This document shows, in pieces, positions 50,118 to 62,029 of a DNA stretch of 64,000 nt. Location: the NCBI GenBank assembly GCA_014281115.1, contig JACONQ010000017.1, positions 620,001 through 684,000 on the forward strand. Reading direction: 5' to 3'. Below the pieces are notes generated by a model. The model saw only the letters and a list, made by a program, of their open reading frames with translations, made no database searches and was not told the origin of the DNA. The stretch comes from Laburnicola sp. R22_1 (lineage: Eukaryota > Ascomycota > Dothideomycetes > Pleosporales > Didymosphaeriaceae). The position numbers and the translations under genes were made by a program. Every line of letters starts with the position of its first letter. Position 1 is the stretch's first letter.

Positions 50118-50303
50118 TGTTAGATATGCAGCTGTTAGATAGAACAAGCGCGTTAAGGTTGGATCTGTACAATAAAGCAGGAACCACCTGGCTTGGCACA
50201 CTAGCGAAGAAGTCAGAACCAGCTAAACACGGTGGACACAAATACAATACAATTATCATTATCTATTAAGGCGCATTATCGCATTTAACCATTAAATCTA
50301 ACA
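50118..50303 (+). repeat. 3' LTR of copia element (45154-50303)
   Basis: 186 bp. It keeps the terminal TGTTAG...CTAACA. A G-run, aagggggtgtg, just before it is the likely polypurine tract. Confidence 0.95.
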
Positions 50304-51124
50304 AAGCTCCTAGTCCTAATATAAAGTTTACTTATAGCGTATATAGTATACCTAGCTTATTACTATTACTATTATTAGTTATCTGCGCTTACACGCCGCT
50401 TATATAGTATACTTACTTAGATAAGCTAATATAATTATTAGGAGAATCTTGTAGATCCATATAACGCTCTTATTACACTAAAGATTATTAATAAACACTT
50501 TATTCTCTATCTTTTGCCTCTCTTTTTAGATTCTGTTACTAATAAGAAGCAATTTTATCTACTAAAGTAGGAATATAGTCTTCTTAGTTTTTATAAACTA
50601 GATAAGCTGCTAATCTAGCTAGTATATAAAGATCGCCTTGCAGATAGTTAGGTATACTAGGCTCCTATAGACAATTATCTTATAGACAGAATAGAACTCT
50701 AGCATTGTTACCTTAGTAGTAGTAGCGCGAATCTTTAGCGTATACTTTTTAGCAATAGCGAGTACTTCTTTAGAAATAATATTAATGCCTAGATAGATAG
50801 TAGGGCGTAAGTGTAAAGAGATAGTAGGGATTTTATTAAGAATAATCTTAATATAGCAATAGAGTAATAGTGTATTTAGTATATATTACCCTTATCCTAC
50901 TTATAAGCATAGTAGTAGTATATACCTATTAATATATTAACTTCTATTATTTGCGATAATCTAGATAGTAGGTTTGTAATAATTAGGATAGAGGGATAGC
51001 TTATAGTATAGCCGCGCCTAAGTTTTATCTTCTAAAGTTCTAAGTGTCCTCTTTATAAAAATTTTACTTATAGGAGCAGCCTCGCACTAAGACCGCTAAG
51101 CTTGCTTAGCAGTTCGAACGCGCA

Positions 51125-51250
51125 TTTTTGTAACCACCTTTTCACACTTTTTTTAATTACTAAGCAGCGGGCTCTGCTTTTTTAATTATGTTATTTGAGA
51201 TAAAAGCCTTTATCGTTTTACCCCTAGGTAGATAATTTAATAACACATAC
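51125..51250 (+). repeat. Small dispersed repeat, copy 5 (full, more RIP-mutated)
   Basis: Colinear with 3911-4040. It has several G-to-A and C-to-T changes (for example gataaaagcctttatcg). It lies within the hAT element, right of the copia insertion. Confidence 0.85.
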
Positions 51251-51329
51251 TATTTATATTACAATTAACTAGTTACTATAGTAATATAAGTAATTTCTTA
51301 TAATATAGAGTAATGTACCACTAAAGAAG

Positions 51330-52480
51330 CAATTGTCTATAATTTAAAATATCTAAATAAAATAGAACTATACGTATAATATATGCAAGCGTACACTAAA
51401 GCTTTAGGCAACTATTAATATATAGCTAGAGAAGAAGATTATAATAAAGATAACTAGAAGATTAAACACTTCTACTTATAGTAATACTATAAAGGCAGAC
51501 TTTAAAAACCTTAAAAACTTTAACTATTAGCCCTAGAATAGTTGCATCTTAAGTTAATTATCTCTATACTTTAAAAGTTTAAGAAGGCTATAAATATCTT
51601 AAGCAAGAACTAGAAACTCTAGATTCTATACATTTGGCTTATATATAACTAGCTCTTTAATTTTCTAAATAAGATAAATACTAAGCTTATTAAAGAGTTA
51701 AATAACATTAGATAGCTAGAAGCTATATAGGCTATAGCTAAGATAGAATAAAAGAAGTTACGTAAGTATTATTTAAGAATAAATAGAAAGAAGAGTTTCT
51801 TATTTAACTATATAATAATATTAGATCTTTCGCAAAAGCTTATAGCGTATAAAGTATTATAATTATAGCTATTTATTATAGTTATATACTAATAGTTGCA
51901 TAGGATAAGATATAGGAGACCTAAAATAAGTATATATACTACTAATAGTTCCTAAAGTATCTTAATCGCTATAATAGCCTAATAGCTAGTAACTCTACTT
52001 TAGTTTTAAATACTAACCTAAGATAGTTATAAGGTAGTAAATAGTTTTAAAAGCCTCCTTTGCTATTTAGTTTATAGTCTAGTAGCCTCTTTACCTCTAG
52101 CTAAAGTTTAGCTATGCTAGATGTTAATTACAACTTAGGCCTAACTTTAATAGAAAGAAAAATATATCTAAGTACTCCTATAATTAAAAAGAGTAATAGG
52201 TTTAATATACTAGCGTAATAGAAAGTTTATTAAATATCTTAACTTTAACTTACTCAATTTATAAAGAATATCTTTATAGTATAAATTTTATAGATAGGTG
52301 TTAAGCACGTTTTTAATACTAGTAGGAATATAATTAGAGATTAAAGGCACAATCTCGCTGCTTAAATAATTTAAAAGGTTATAATAGTTACGTTTATAAT
52401 AGCTAATAAGCAATTTATAAAGTTATTAGATCCTACTATAGAGAAGAATAGTTTAGGAGATATAGCGCTATTAAATAAGG
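51330..52480 (+). pseudogene. hAT transposase C-terminal region including hATC dimerisation domain
   Basis: The plus strand reads IELYV, LGNY, and further on KSFLFNYIIILD, then QKLIAYKV (about 51.79-51.85 kb), like the hAT 'ILDPRxKLxYF' block. Near 52.29-52.42 kb it reads GVKHVFNTSRNIIRDQRHNL, matching the fungal hATC motif ('GVERxFNxARDICHYRRGxL'). It confirms the superfamily suggested by the 8-bp duplication. Confidence 0.75.
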
Positions 52481-52949
52481 GGAATAATTTATATAAACTA
52501 CTAGCTAATAAGAAGACTATTAAAACTATATAAGATTCTAAGATTTTAGATAGTAAGTCACTAACTTCTTTCTACTAGGTACAGCTACTATAAAAGCGAT
52601 TAAGGCCTTAGCGCTACTACAGCGTTAGTAATAATAAGATATAATAAATATACGCATTAATAGCAAAATAGTGTTAATTATACTTTTACTTAGATTTCTT
52701 TTCTTATATACCTTTAAAGAATAACTAAAGTTACTAATTTTATTACTTTTAATTTTATATAATATAAGTTACGCAACCCTAATAGGTACCCTAATCTAAC
52801 CTATACCTAGAAGTCTGTGTAATTTAACCTAACCTATATCTAAAGTCTGTACGACCCTAACCCAACCTATACCTAGGGCCCATGCGATCCTAACCTAACT
52901 CTATATCTAAGCTAGTTACTCCGAACCTATTTACTAGCCTAGGTACGCC

Positions 52950-55900
52950 TTTTACTTTAAATATTCGATCTTAAATATATTAGAATTATATTCGAAATAT
53001 ATTCTAAATATATTTAAGTACTTATTAATAACGCCTAGTTTAGTACTTATTCTTTAGTAGGGTATATACTATTTACTAGCTACGCTATACTTATAATATA
53101 TATAACTCCTACTTTATATATTTTAGAGTATATTAGTAATAGAAAAGTGTAAATTATTTTTTATATACGTAATATAGAACTTAACTTCTTACTAAAGCTT
53201 TTTAGTATAAAAGGTATAAACATCTATATAAATATATTATAAATATATTATAAATATATTTAGAATATATTTATGTAGTAGATATATATTCGCTAGCCAC
53301 TTAACCTTATTATTAGATTTTAGATTATAATCTAAGTTAATATATAGATCTACACCTAGCTCCTATATTAGATTATAGGACGTATCTAATAGTTTATATT
53401 ATAGTATTAGATTATATATAAGGTCTATTTTTAAATAGGTTTAGAATAACTTAATAAAATATTTAGAATAAGTTTAAGAGAAAGAGTGTTAACCTAAGCT
53501 AATACTAAAAAATTTTTACTACCTATTTTATATTAGGAAATTTTTTTAGCAAGTATATGCACCTAGGATACCTATACAGCTCTGTGTACGCCTATATACG
53601 CTTACGCGCCAAATGCGCCCTAAGCGCCCTAGTTATATCTATTTTTTTGTATACACTTGTATAACTTTGCGTATAATTATATATAATTAGTGTTAAGTAT
53701 ATAATAAGTCACTATAACACGCCTTTATATTATAGCGCTAGGCGGAACTATACTTAATTCTATACTATTTATAGCTAGAGCGTGCTATATATACTAACTA
53801 TCTAATCTATATACTTCTATATTTATATAGCTAGTCTTAACTATAGAGTTTGTAAGTATATATACTTTATAATAACTTGCTTTTATATAGCACATTATAA
53901 TTTACTATAAAAGTCTTCTAATTATTTATATATAAGTGGTAGTAAAATTAATTAATATACTAGCTATTATATTATTATAAGTAGTAGTAGAATTAATAAG
54001 TACGCTAGCATTTGTAGTTTTTATCTATATACGATTATTAGTAAGGTTAATGTGTATATTGCTCTTAGTAGTAGTAGTAAAGGCAAGTCTACTTTATACT
54101 AAGCGGGTTGTATATACTAATATTATATATATAGAATATTAGATATATTACTTAACTACACTACACTATAGTTAGTGTTTACTTTAAAGACTACTTAGAT
54201 AATTATAAATATAGTACGTTACTATAGCTTCTAGAACTACACGCTCTCTAGTACTATCTTTAGGCTTAGGTTCTTTACGCCTTGTACTTAGGCGACTATA
54301 CTATTAAAAGACTTATTATTAGTATTAACGTGTTCCCTAGAGCTATAGTAGGCTATATATAGTATTAGACCTACCTTAAGCTTCTTTTCTATATACCCTA
54401 TTATACTAAGAGTCTTATTTCTAAGTGTCTCTAGTAGACTACCTCCCCCTTTATATCTCTATGTAAACTCCTTCTTATTATTACTAATATTAAGGGAAAT
54501 TCTAAGGTTAAGTAGGTTCTTGCATAATATTAGAAAATACCTATAACTCTATCTTATATATACTATTTTGCATCTCTGTCTAATATTAGTATAGGTATAG
54601 TTATTAATATAAATATATTCTTTAAGTTTAGATGTTATTAGTCCTTTAGTACTGCGCGCGTCTGCACTTGCGTTAAATAGGATGTTTTCTTATATACTAC
54701 TCTTGTCTAACACTAGCTATGCTTATTAACTACCTATTTACTATTACTTACAGTGAACTTACTATATTATTCTACTAGTTAGATTTAATATTGCCCTTGT
54801 CTAACGCTAGCTATGCTTGTTAACCGCTTATTTATTATTACTTATAGTGAACTTACTATACTATTTTACTAGTTAGGTTTAATATTATCTTTGTCTAATA
54901 CTAGCTATGCTTATTAACTACTTATTTATTGTTACTTATAGTGAACTTACTATGTTATTCCACTAGTTAAATTTAACATGCGCAGCCTCTTTACCATCCT
55001 CTAGCCCTAGCTTTATTAACTCTTTTAGTAATATAAGGGCGTAAATGTTAGATAGATTATTATAGTTACTGTTATTTAGTAATAGTAGTAATATTATAAT
55101 CTAGTAATCTTATCTTATAATATAGCCCTATATAAATGTCTTAGTAAGTGTTTGTTTTAACGCACTTATTCTTTTTTATAGGCTCTTAATAGTATTATAT
55201 AAGGCTTATAATATTAGCAAGTTATATAGTTTAAAAGTAAAGCTACTTGCCCTTAATTTTATCTACTAAGATGCGTTAAGTTAATTTTAAACCCCCTTTC
55301 TACTCCGTTAGCGTAGTATATAGTAATGATTTAAAGTATGCTACTATGCTCTTTATTAGGGTTTAGAAGTACTATTCTAAGTTAGGTATCTTTATAATAG
55401 CGGTAAAGCCGACGTTTATACTAAATAGACACCTAGTTACTAAACTAATAAATAGGTTACTATATAACCTACTCTTCTTTGTCTACTCTAGTATTAGTAT
55501 ACTATAAGAGTATATAATAAGTATGTTAGGCGTAATATATATTAACTATATTTAATAAGAGAAAGCTAAACCTCTCTAGTGCTTTTAAAACTTTAGGCTA
55601 GATGTTTAGTGTAGAAGTAAATAGCTAGTAATAGTCTTGCACTATTTCTTAAGCGGCTACTACGCACTATGAATAATAGCTCTGGATTTTATTATATACC
55701 TTAATTTTGTTAGCCTATACTATTTGTGTTAATAAGTCTAGTATACGTACTATTCTTAAGCCTATATTTATAATAGTACATAGTATATTCTACTGCTCTT
55801 TTATAGTTAATATATTATATACCTAAGTCTAGGCGTTTATAATTAGGTGCTATAGTAGTTTTATATGTCTCTTAACGTATAGAGCTGGCTTTGTTAGCTT

Positions 55901-57024
55901 AATAGGTCTCTTTTTTGTTAGTAATCTTACAATTACTATTATAGAAATAGCTTTTATAATAATAGACTCTTTTTATAAGGATAGTTTAGGCCTTTACGCT
56001 ACTCTCTTCTAAGGCATTTTTGTAGCTAATATTATTAATAGTATTAATATTATAAGATTAGATAGCGTCCATGCCTTGTGTAGACAACTACTTATAGATT
56101 TTATAGTAATATAGTTTCTTATATAATAGCTTTTAATATAACTAAAAAGTTGCTAATATGTTTTCTTATTTACCTATACTGTGTTATTAAGATAGTTATA
56201 CTATAGATACTATCTTTCTCTTCTTTCTAAGTGTTTTTAGGTGCTAGTGTATATTAAAGCCATATAGTTATAGGTATTAAGTAACCTACGCCCTATTATA
56301 AGCTAGTTTTGCTATATAGATCTAGTTTTTCGCGACTTATAAAAGACTCTAATTGCCCTTGCTTACTACTAGGCCTAGGTAACTAGTATTAATATTTAAT
56401 AGGCGAGCGCGCTAACTACCTATATAGTAAGAATATTAGCAACTTATAGTAAATTTACTTAGCTGTATTAATATACTTATAGTCTTATACTGTCCCCTCT
56501 TACTTATAATATTAGATAATATACGTCTTGCCTATTTATTTTTTAGACTCTATAGTAGTGTAGGTGGTATATTATAAATAGTAGTGCATTATTAGTCTAT
56601 ACGCACTATATATTCTAATAGCAATCTTTATAGGAATAATTATAGTTTTAATAAGAGTGTACCTAGAATAGTGTAGTATTAGGTATCTAATACTCTTAGT
56701 TGTAGGCACTATATACGTGCGCTATCTCTACACTAGCTAAAAATAGGTTAATATTGCTATTTAGCTATTAACTAGTGTTATAGAATGTTTTGTTGCGTTA
56801 GCTAGCGTATTTGTTTTAGAGATAGCTTAGCTTATTATGCTATTATATTAAAGTTAATCTTTTATTAACTTGCTAGTCTATTTAGTTAAGGTGTGTCTTA
56901 GCCGCGTTTATATATTAACACTGGCTTTACTCTCTATCTAACTGCCTATTATATTTATAGCGAGCTACTTATTCTATACACTTATTAGTATAATAATCTC
57001 TACCTATTCTTTTATAAGGATATA
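52950..57024. other. Unclassified AT-rich DNA
   Basis: No protein I can name. It contains intron-shaped AT motifs near 52,970-53,010 and 53,225-53,275, a GC-richer patch at 53,570-53,640, and the 94-bp tandem array. Probably one or more heavily mutated transposons. Confidence 0.4.
54702..54983. repeat. 94-bp tandem repeat, three copies
   Basis: Units start at 54702, 54796 and 54890, each with ttgtctaa..ctagctatgc and later agtgaacttacta. Spacing is exactly 94 bp. The differences I see are mostly transitions until the last unit's end diverges. Confidence 0.85.
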
Positions 57025-59243
57025 CTAACATATTCTATCAGTAGCCCGGACAGATCAGTCCGCCGGACAGTTTTTCTTGGCAACTTCGAGGTCCCTCATA
57101 ACTCATTATAGAACACCACCAACGTTACTTCATAGTGACTCATAATAACCTACTATAACTTACAATATACCAAGTTACTATTTAATCTACTTTTTACGTC
57201 GTGCAGCCTCTTTGCGCGGCTGCAGCAGCCGCGCAAAGCTAAGGAGTCTTTCTTGGCAGTACGAACTTACAACAAGACTCCCTATAATATACAATATATT
57301 ATCTACTATACTATACGTAGGCAATATATAGTATACTTATTATGATTCGCAGTGAAGCATACTATATCTTAAGTAGTACTTTATCTAATTTTCAGTCACT
57401 GAGTGCGTACTATTGCAAGATAAAGTTAACCCGTCATTTTTGGCCTTATAGTAACCTATAATAAAGTCACTCTGATTTACTATCAACACTATCTGAAAAT
57501 AAGCCGCTAAGGGTAACATCTGACTCCTCCTCTATCTCTTTATCTATCTGACAGGTCCTTGCGTTGTGCCCAGGCTCTCCGCACCTCCTACAGCGGCGTT
57601 GTGTTGAGGGACCTGCCTCTCCCTCACCACTACCTCGCGCCCTTTTCGACAACTTCACCCTAATAGAAGGCTTTCTACTCCTAAATCTGCTCCCTGAGCA
57701 AAGCCTAGCGTCCTACCTTTCTAAATGCGCTTTCTTTTACGCGTTTTTTGCTTTGTTAGAACCTTAATTTGCTCCTTAAGTTCCTTAATGCGGGTCTCTT
57801 GAAGTACACTATAGTAGAGCATAAGTTCAGCACCTTTTATAAGCTGTGAGTAGCTCGATTTAGCATCGGGTGGAGACCGAATAAAAGAGTCGCGTACGAT
57901 CTTTGACTGGGATCTAAACTCGAGGGTATTGCTTGGGGTCCTGGCTTGCCATAGTGTATCTGGTGGGGTACCCTGAGGTGGAGTGTGAATACGCACATCA
58001 AGGCGATCTACTACTACCAACGCATCTAAAGGAACAAGCCTAGAGGCCTTAAAGGCTTTCTTGCAGTTTTCTAGTGTAAACATATTAAAAAACGCGTTGC
58101 GAAAGGCTGGTAGAAAGCCCTCTTTGTTGATATGAAAGACGCGTCGGCGCGCTAAGTCCCGCACGCGCTGGGAGTACTTTAGCTTTAGTGGCGCGAAACA
58201 GACCACATTAAGCGGCTGGAGGATATGAGATGAGTGCGCTGGCATACAGAGTGTTAGGATCTTCTGTTCCAGGCAATAATCCTTGAAATCCTGGGAGTGG
58301 TGGCTCTTATAGCTGTCTAGAATAAGTAACCTCTATAACCCTACTATGCGCGGCCTTGTATACGCGTCAAAGTGCTTTAACCACGCAACTCCAAGCTTGT
58401 TGTTGGTCCAGCCGGTCTTAGAGACTAAGAGCTTCTAATCGCGGGGGATACTAGTCTCCTTATACCACGCTAAGATGTGGACTCGCCCTTTGTAGATAAT
58501 AAAGGGCGGGGCAGCATACCTAGCAGCGCAAATACTCTAAATCACTGTGACCTACTTGCGGTTGCCTGGCTGAACAAGCGTAGGTTAAGAACGTCTTTCT
58601 GAACTAGTTACAACCTTTATTGAGCCAATAACTCCTATCTGGAAGCCTGTCTTATTAAAGTTATGGATGTCTTTATCCTACACTCTATACTTGGCTTTTG
58701 TGTCCTCTACTAGCTAAAACTACGCGTTTATAACCTCTAGGTCTTCCTATTGTATTCTCTGTTAGTCCTTTGCTTAATTAAAAGCTATTTTAAGCTTAGG
58801 TACGCGCTTTACAAAGCGCTAAGCCTAGTATTATCCTATAGGGTCTCTGTGCCGCGCAGCTAGTAGTTTGTTGGCCATATCTTCCACCTCACCTAGCTGG
58901 GGTGCAAATCCTTGCGAATCTAGGTTAAGGATATACTATATGAGCGTCTGCTCTTTAGTCGCGGTAAGCTTTGCCATGCCTAATTGTGTATCTGCTTGGG
59001 CGGTGATTCCGTTAATTCAATCGCTTAGTGTAGACTTTGGGATATTATATGCTGTAGCAGCGCGTCGCAGGCTTGAAATTTGCTTATTCTAATAGGCGTG
59101 AAGGGTAAGCTTAATTCTGCCTTCTTGATTAGATGATAACGCGTTGTGTTGTTAAGACATTATAATTTATAGTGAAGTGTTGTGGTCTTGGCAAAAACTA
59201 TCCGGCGGACTAATCTGTCCGGGCTACTAATAGAATATGTTAG
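57025..59243 (-). mobile_element. Pogo-type DNA transposon with about 50-bp TIRs
   Basis: Left end ctaacatattctatcagtag, then cccggacagatcagtccgcc. The right end read on the minus strand is the same with C-to-T or G-to-A changes. TA is duplicated at 57023-57024 and 59244-59245. Total 2,219 bp. Moderately RIP-mutated. Confidence 0.9.
57467..59160 (-). pseudogene. Pogo-type transposase with C-terminal CCHC zinc knuckle
   Basis: The minus strand starts at ATG 59160 (MS-stop-QHN). An HTH region (ATAYNIPKSTLS) is followed by DIHNFNKTGFQIGVI (first catalytic Asp now Asn), CAARYAAPPFIIYKGR, LLILDSYKSHHS and PAHSSHILQPLNVVCFAPLK (third Asp now Asn). One frame runs to the stop at 57721. A frameshift then leads into RRCRRCGEPGHNARTC, a CX2CX4HX4C zinc knuckle (about 57.54-57.60 kb), followed by an acidic tail. 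Zinc knuckles at the end of pogo-like transposases are known in fungal families. Confidence 0.85.
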
Positions 59244-59245
59244 TA

Positions 59246-60700
59246 GATATAATATATATAACTTAATAATATGTATATTATAGATTCTGCTAACTACTAG
59301 TACTTGCCTACTTATAGAGCTAATATATTTTTGCACTAGTCTATAGTAGTCTAGTTATATTATATTTCTAACTAGAGTTGTCTATAGTTGCCTATTATTA
59401 GCTTTTTAATATATTAACTTGTCTTGTATAATGTAGTATAGAATAGAAATATAGTAGGTGTAATTATAGAGTTATTTATTACTAAGCCTACGGCTGCTAT
59501 GTCTTTTATAGTCTTACGTCTGCTTGTTTTTAAGGTTTGCGCTGCTATAGGATTTAGATATAGTTTTGTTACTTTAATATATGCTACTATTACTTTAGCG
59601 CCTCTATATAGTGCAGATTACGTATTCTCTAGTGCAAATATAGACTTGCCTAAAAGCCTATTATTATAGTATTACTTTTTTCTATTTGCCACTTTGTTGT
59701 ATTATTTTATTTATTTTATTAACCTTAAGAAGTTTTAGTTATACTATTTTGCAATCTCTAGAAGATAGTTTATTACTTACTTAGATATAAATATTTTAGG
59801 GTGTGTATTTGCCACTCCGCGCGCTATTATAGCTACTCTACCTTTCTCTAAGTTTGTTTAGATTGGCTTATTTAGGACCTTATTTCTGGCTAGGACAGTC
59901 TCTATCTTCTAGTATATAATATAATACTCTATGTCTATTATATTAAGGATACTCTATATAGTATCTTTAGCTATATATATAAAATATAGTGTGTGTGTAT
60001 ATTTAAAGTCTAGTTTTATATAAGGTTATATCTTAGTATAAAATTATTATAGTATTAGCACGTCTGCTAGCTAAAAACCTACCCTATTATCTTAGTATTT
60101 CTACTTTATATTAGCCATTAGTGCAAACTATAATTACTATAAATACGTAAAAATATTATAGTAAATTACTATAATAGTATTTAAACTATAGTAACTACTA
60201 TTCTACTAAAGTAGGTGTATAAGCCAAATATAAACAAGTGCCTTAGAAGTGCTATAACTATGCCTAGATTACTATGCTTGTTTTACGGCTATAAGATATA
60301 TATTATAGGTAGATTATACAATATAATAAATTTTTAACTAAGGAGACTAGAGCTATAACTTTTATTATTATTACTTATAACTTAGAAAAAGTTTTTATTA
60401 TTACTATTAAAGTTACTATTACTATTAATATGGGCTTTGGCATTTGCATAGTTGTGGCCATTAGTATAACTAGAGCTATAACTATTAATAGAGAGCATAA
60501 TATTGTTAAATAAGTAAGTGTAATAATTATTAGGGAGCTTAGGTAACTAATAATTAAAAAAGTTAATATTAATAGAATCTATGTATGGGTGCTAGCCAAA
60601 GGTGCTGGCTAAGCTTATAAGGCGCGCGAGACGCGCTAAGAACGCGCTAGTACCTAATTGGGACTAGCGCTAGAGAAACCTTAGTAGTTAGCGTAAGGTA
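59246..60700. other. Unclassified AT-rich DNA between two TIR transposons
   Basis: Degraded, no named protein. At 60,592-60,690 a GC-richer patch shares cctaattgggactagcgc with the LTR-like segment at 43.0 kb. Confidence 0.4.
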
Positions 60701-62025
60701 CAGTGCTAAGCCAAAAGTCTATTCCCCCAACACGCTAACGCGCGTACACCAACACCAACACCCTATTTTTCAACACTACATTACTCCACCAATATGAGCT
60801 CTTTTGGTGTAGAAATTTTAGGAAATCGTCGCCGCAATGCCGAATTATCTGTCTAGTAACGGGATTTAATTATCGCGAAGTGTGAGGCGGGCGCGTTATT
60901 GCGGGAGTTGGCTAAGGAGTTTAACTATACGCGTCGCTGCATTAACAAAACACTTTAGAGATATAGAGAACAACACTACAATTAATCGCGGCCTTAATTA
61001 GGGCGTCCTTAGGCGCTTAATATACATAATAAGCGTGTACTCTATTAAGAGGCACGAAAAAACCTAAGGATTAAATACCTAGCCCTCCTTCGCAAGGCCT
61101 CTCTTTGCCGCATCTCTTAAACAACTGCATATCGCGCATTAAAGGCAGAGAGCCTAACTAACTTCTAGGCAGCGCGGAAGCCTAAGATTACTCGCGCGGT
61201 GGCCTAGGAGAGGCGTTAATTTAAATAGGAATATCGCAATTAGGATTAGCGCGAACAGCCCTTCCAGTTCTTAGATAAGTGCTCTATTCAAAGACGCTCC
61301 AGCGGCACATCTACATAGGTTTTTCGCCTCCCACATAAGAAATAGAGATATAAGATAATTAAGGAGACAGTTATATTAAGATCTTGCGCGGCAATAGTGT
61401 AGGCGAGTATCTGGCTTAATTAGAGAGGGCGGGTTTGGCGGAGTCCCTTAGTGATTATGCCTAGGGACCTAGCAGCTTGTTGTAAAGGATACAGCGTATA
61501 GAGTTATATTAAAGCTCTATGCGAAGGACTCCTCTATAATTATTACGTAGGAGATATCTATATGCATAACAACGCGCCCATTTACAGGGCGCAACAGTCG
61601 CTTAATTTTTTAGCAGAATACAGCATATAACTAATTAAGTGGCCGCGTTATTCCCCTAACATTAACCCTATTAAACATCTCTAGTGGTCCCTTAAGAGAG
61701 AACTCTATAAGCGTTACCCTAATATGGGCGACCTTAGCGACAGCGATAAGGACTTTGAGACCTTCTGCGCAGCGTTAAAAGATTGCTGGCGTAGGATCCC
61801 TAATTCGCTAATTCGCAAGCTTATACTTAGTATGCCGCGCCGCCTACTTGCTCTCTGGCGTGCGCGCGGGTATTAAATAAAATATTAATCAAATAATTAT
61901 CTCTATATCAATTATTAACTCTCCAGGAGCGATATTGGGGGTGCCGGAGCGCTCTGCGCGACGGGGTAGTGATGATAGCGAACCTCGCTTACCCCTGCGA
62001 GGAACAGACTTTTGGCTTAGTACTA
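60701..62025 (+). mobile_element. Tc1-type DNA transposon, RIP-inactivated
   Basis: Inverted ends cagtgctaagccaaaagtct (left) and tagtactaagccaaaagtct (right, read on the minus strand) differ by two transitions. TA is duplicated at 60699-60700 and 62026-62027. The length of 1,325 bp is usual for Tc1 elements. Confidence 0.9.
60794..61876 (+). pseudogene. Tc1 transposase pseudogene
   Basis: The start and stop lie in the same frame, ATG 60794 to TAA 61874-61876, 360 codons, the family length; many TAG and TAA stops lie inside. N-terminal HTH (LRELAKEFNYTRRCINK). The DDE core reads HNNAPIYRAQQSLNFLAEY, then WPRYSPNINPIKHL, and the end reads SMPRRLLALWRARGY. The expected DNAPIH Asp is Asn, and the DLNPIENLW Asp and Glu are Asn and Lys. 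All three are G-to-A changes. Confidence 0.92.
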
Positions 62026-62029
62026 TAAC

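Larger units (their letters stand above)
45154..50303 (+). mobile_element. Complete Ty1/copia LTR retrotransposon inserted in the hAT element
   Basis: LTRs of exactly 186 bp (45154-45339 and 50118-50303). The ends are TGTTAGAT...ATCTAACA, with C/T changes in the left copy. Perfect 5-bp duplication aagct (45149-45153 and 50304-50308). The two LTRs differ at about 13 positions, all transitions by my reading. Plus-strand order: gag (ATG 45373), zinc knuckle CPACGHRYRLQDC (about 46.34 kb), integrase (about 47.1-47.9 kb), RT (about 48.7-49.25 kb) and RNase H (about 49.5-49.95 kb), the copia order. Total 5,150 bp. Confidence 0.95.
40855..52941 (+). mobile_element. hAT-superfamily DNA transposon, about 6.9 kb, split by a copia insertion
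   Basis: An 8-bp perfect duplication ggtacgcc flanks it (40847-40854 and 52942-52949), the hAT target-site length. The ends are inverted: tagactggcaaatgggt on the left, and taggctagtaaataggt when the right end is read on the minus strand; they differ by transitions. Each end continues for about 180 bp into a degenerate minisatellite (tataggttgggtt units; about 40,872-41,025 and 52,765-52,930). Plus-strand hAT transposase pieces lie on both sides of the inserted copia. Removing the copia and one 5-bp duplication gives about 6.93 kb. Confidence 0.88.
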
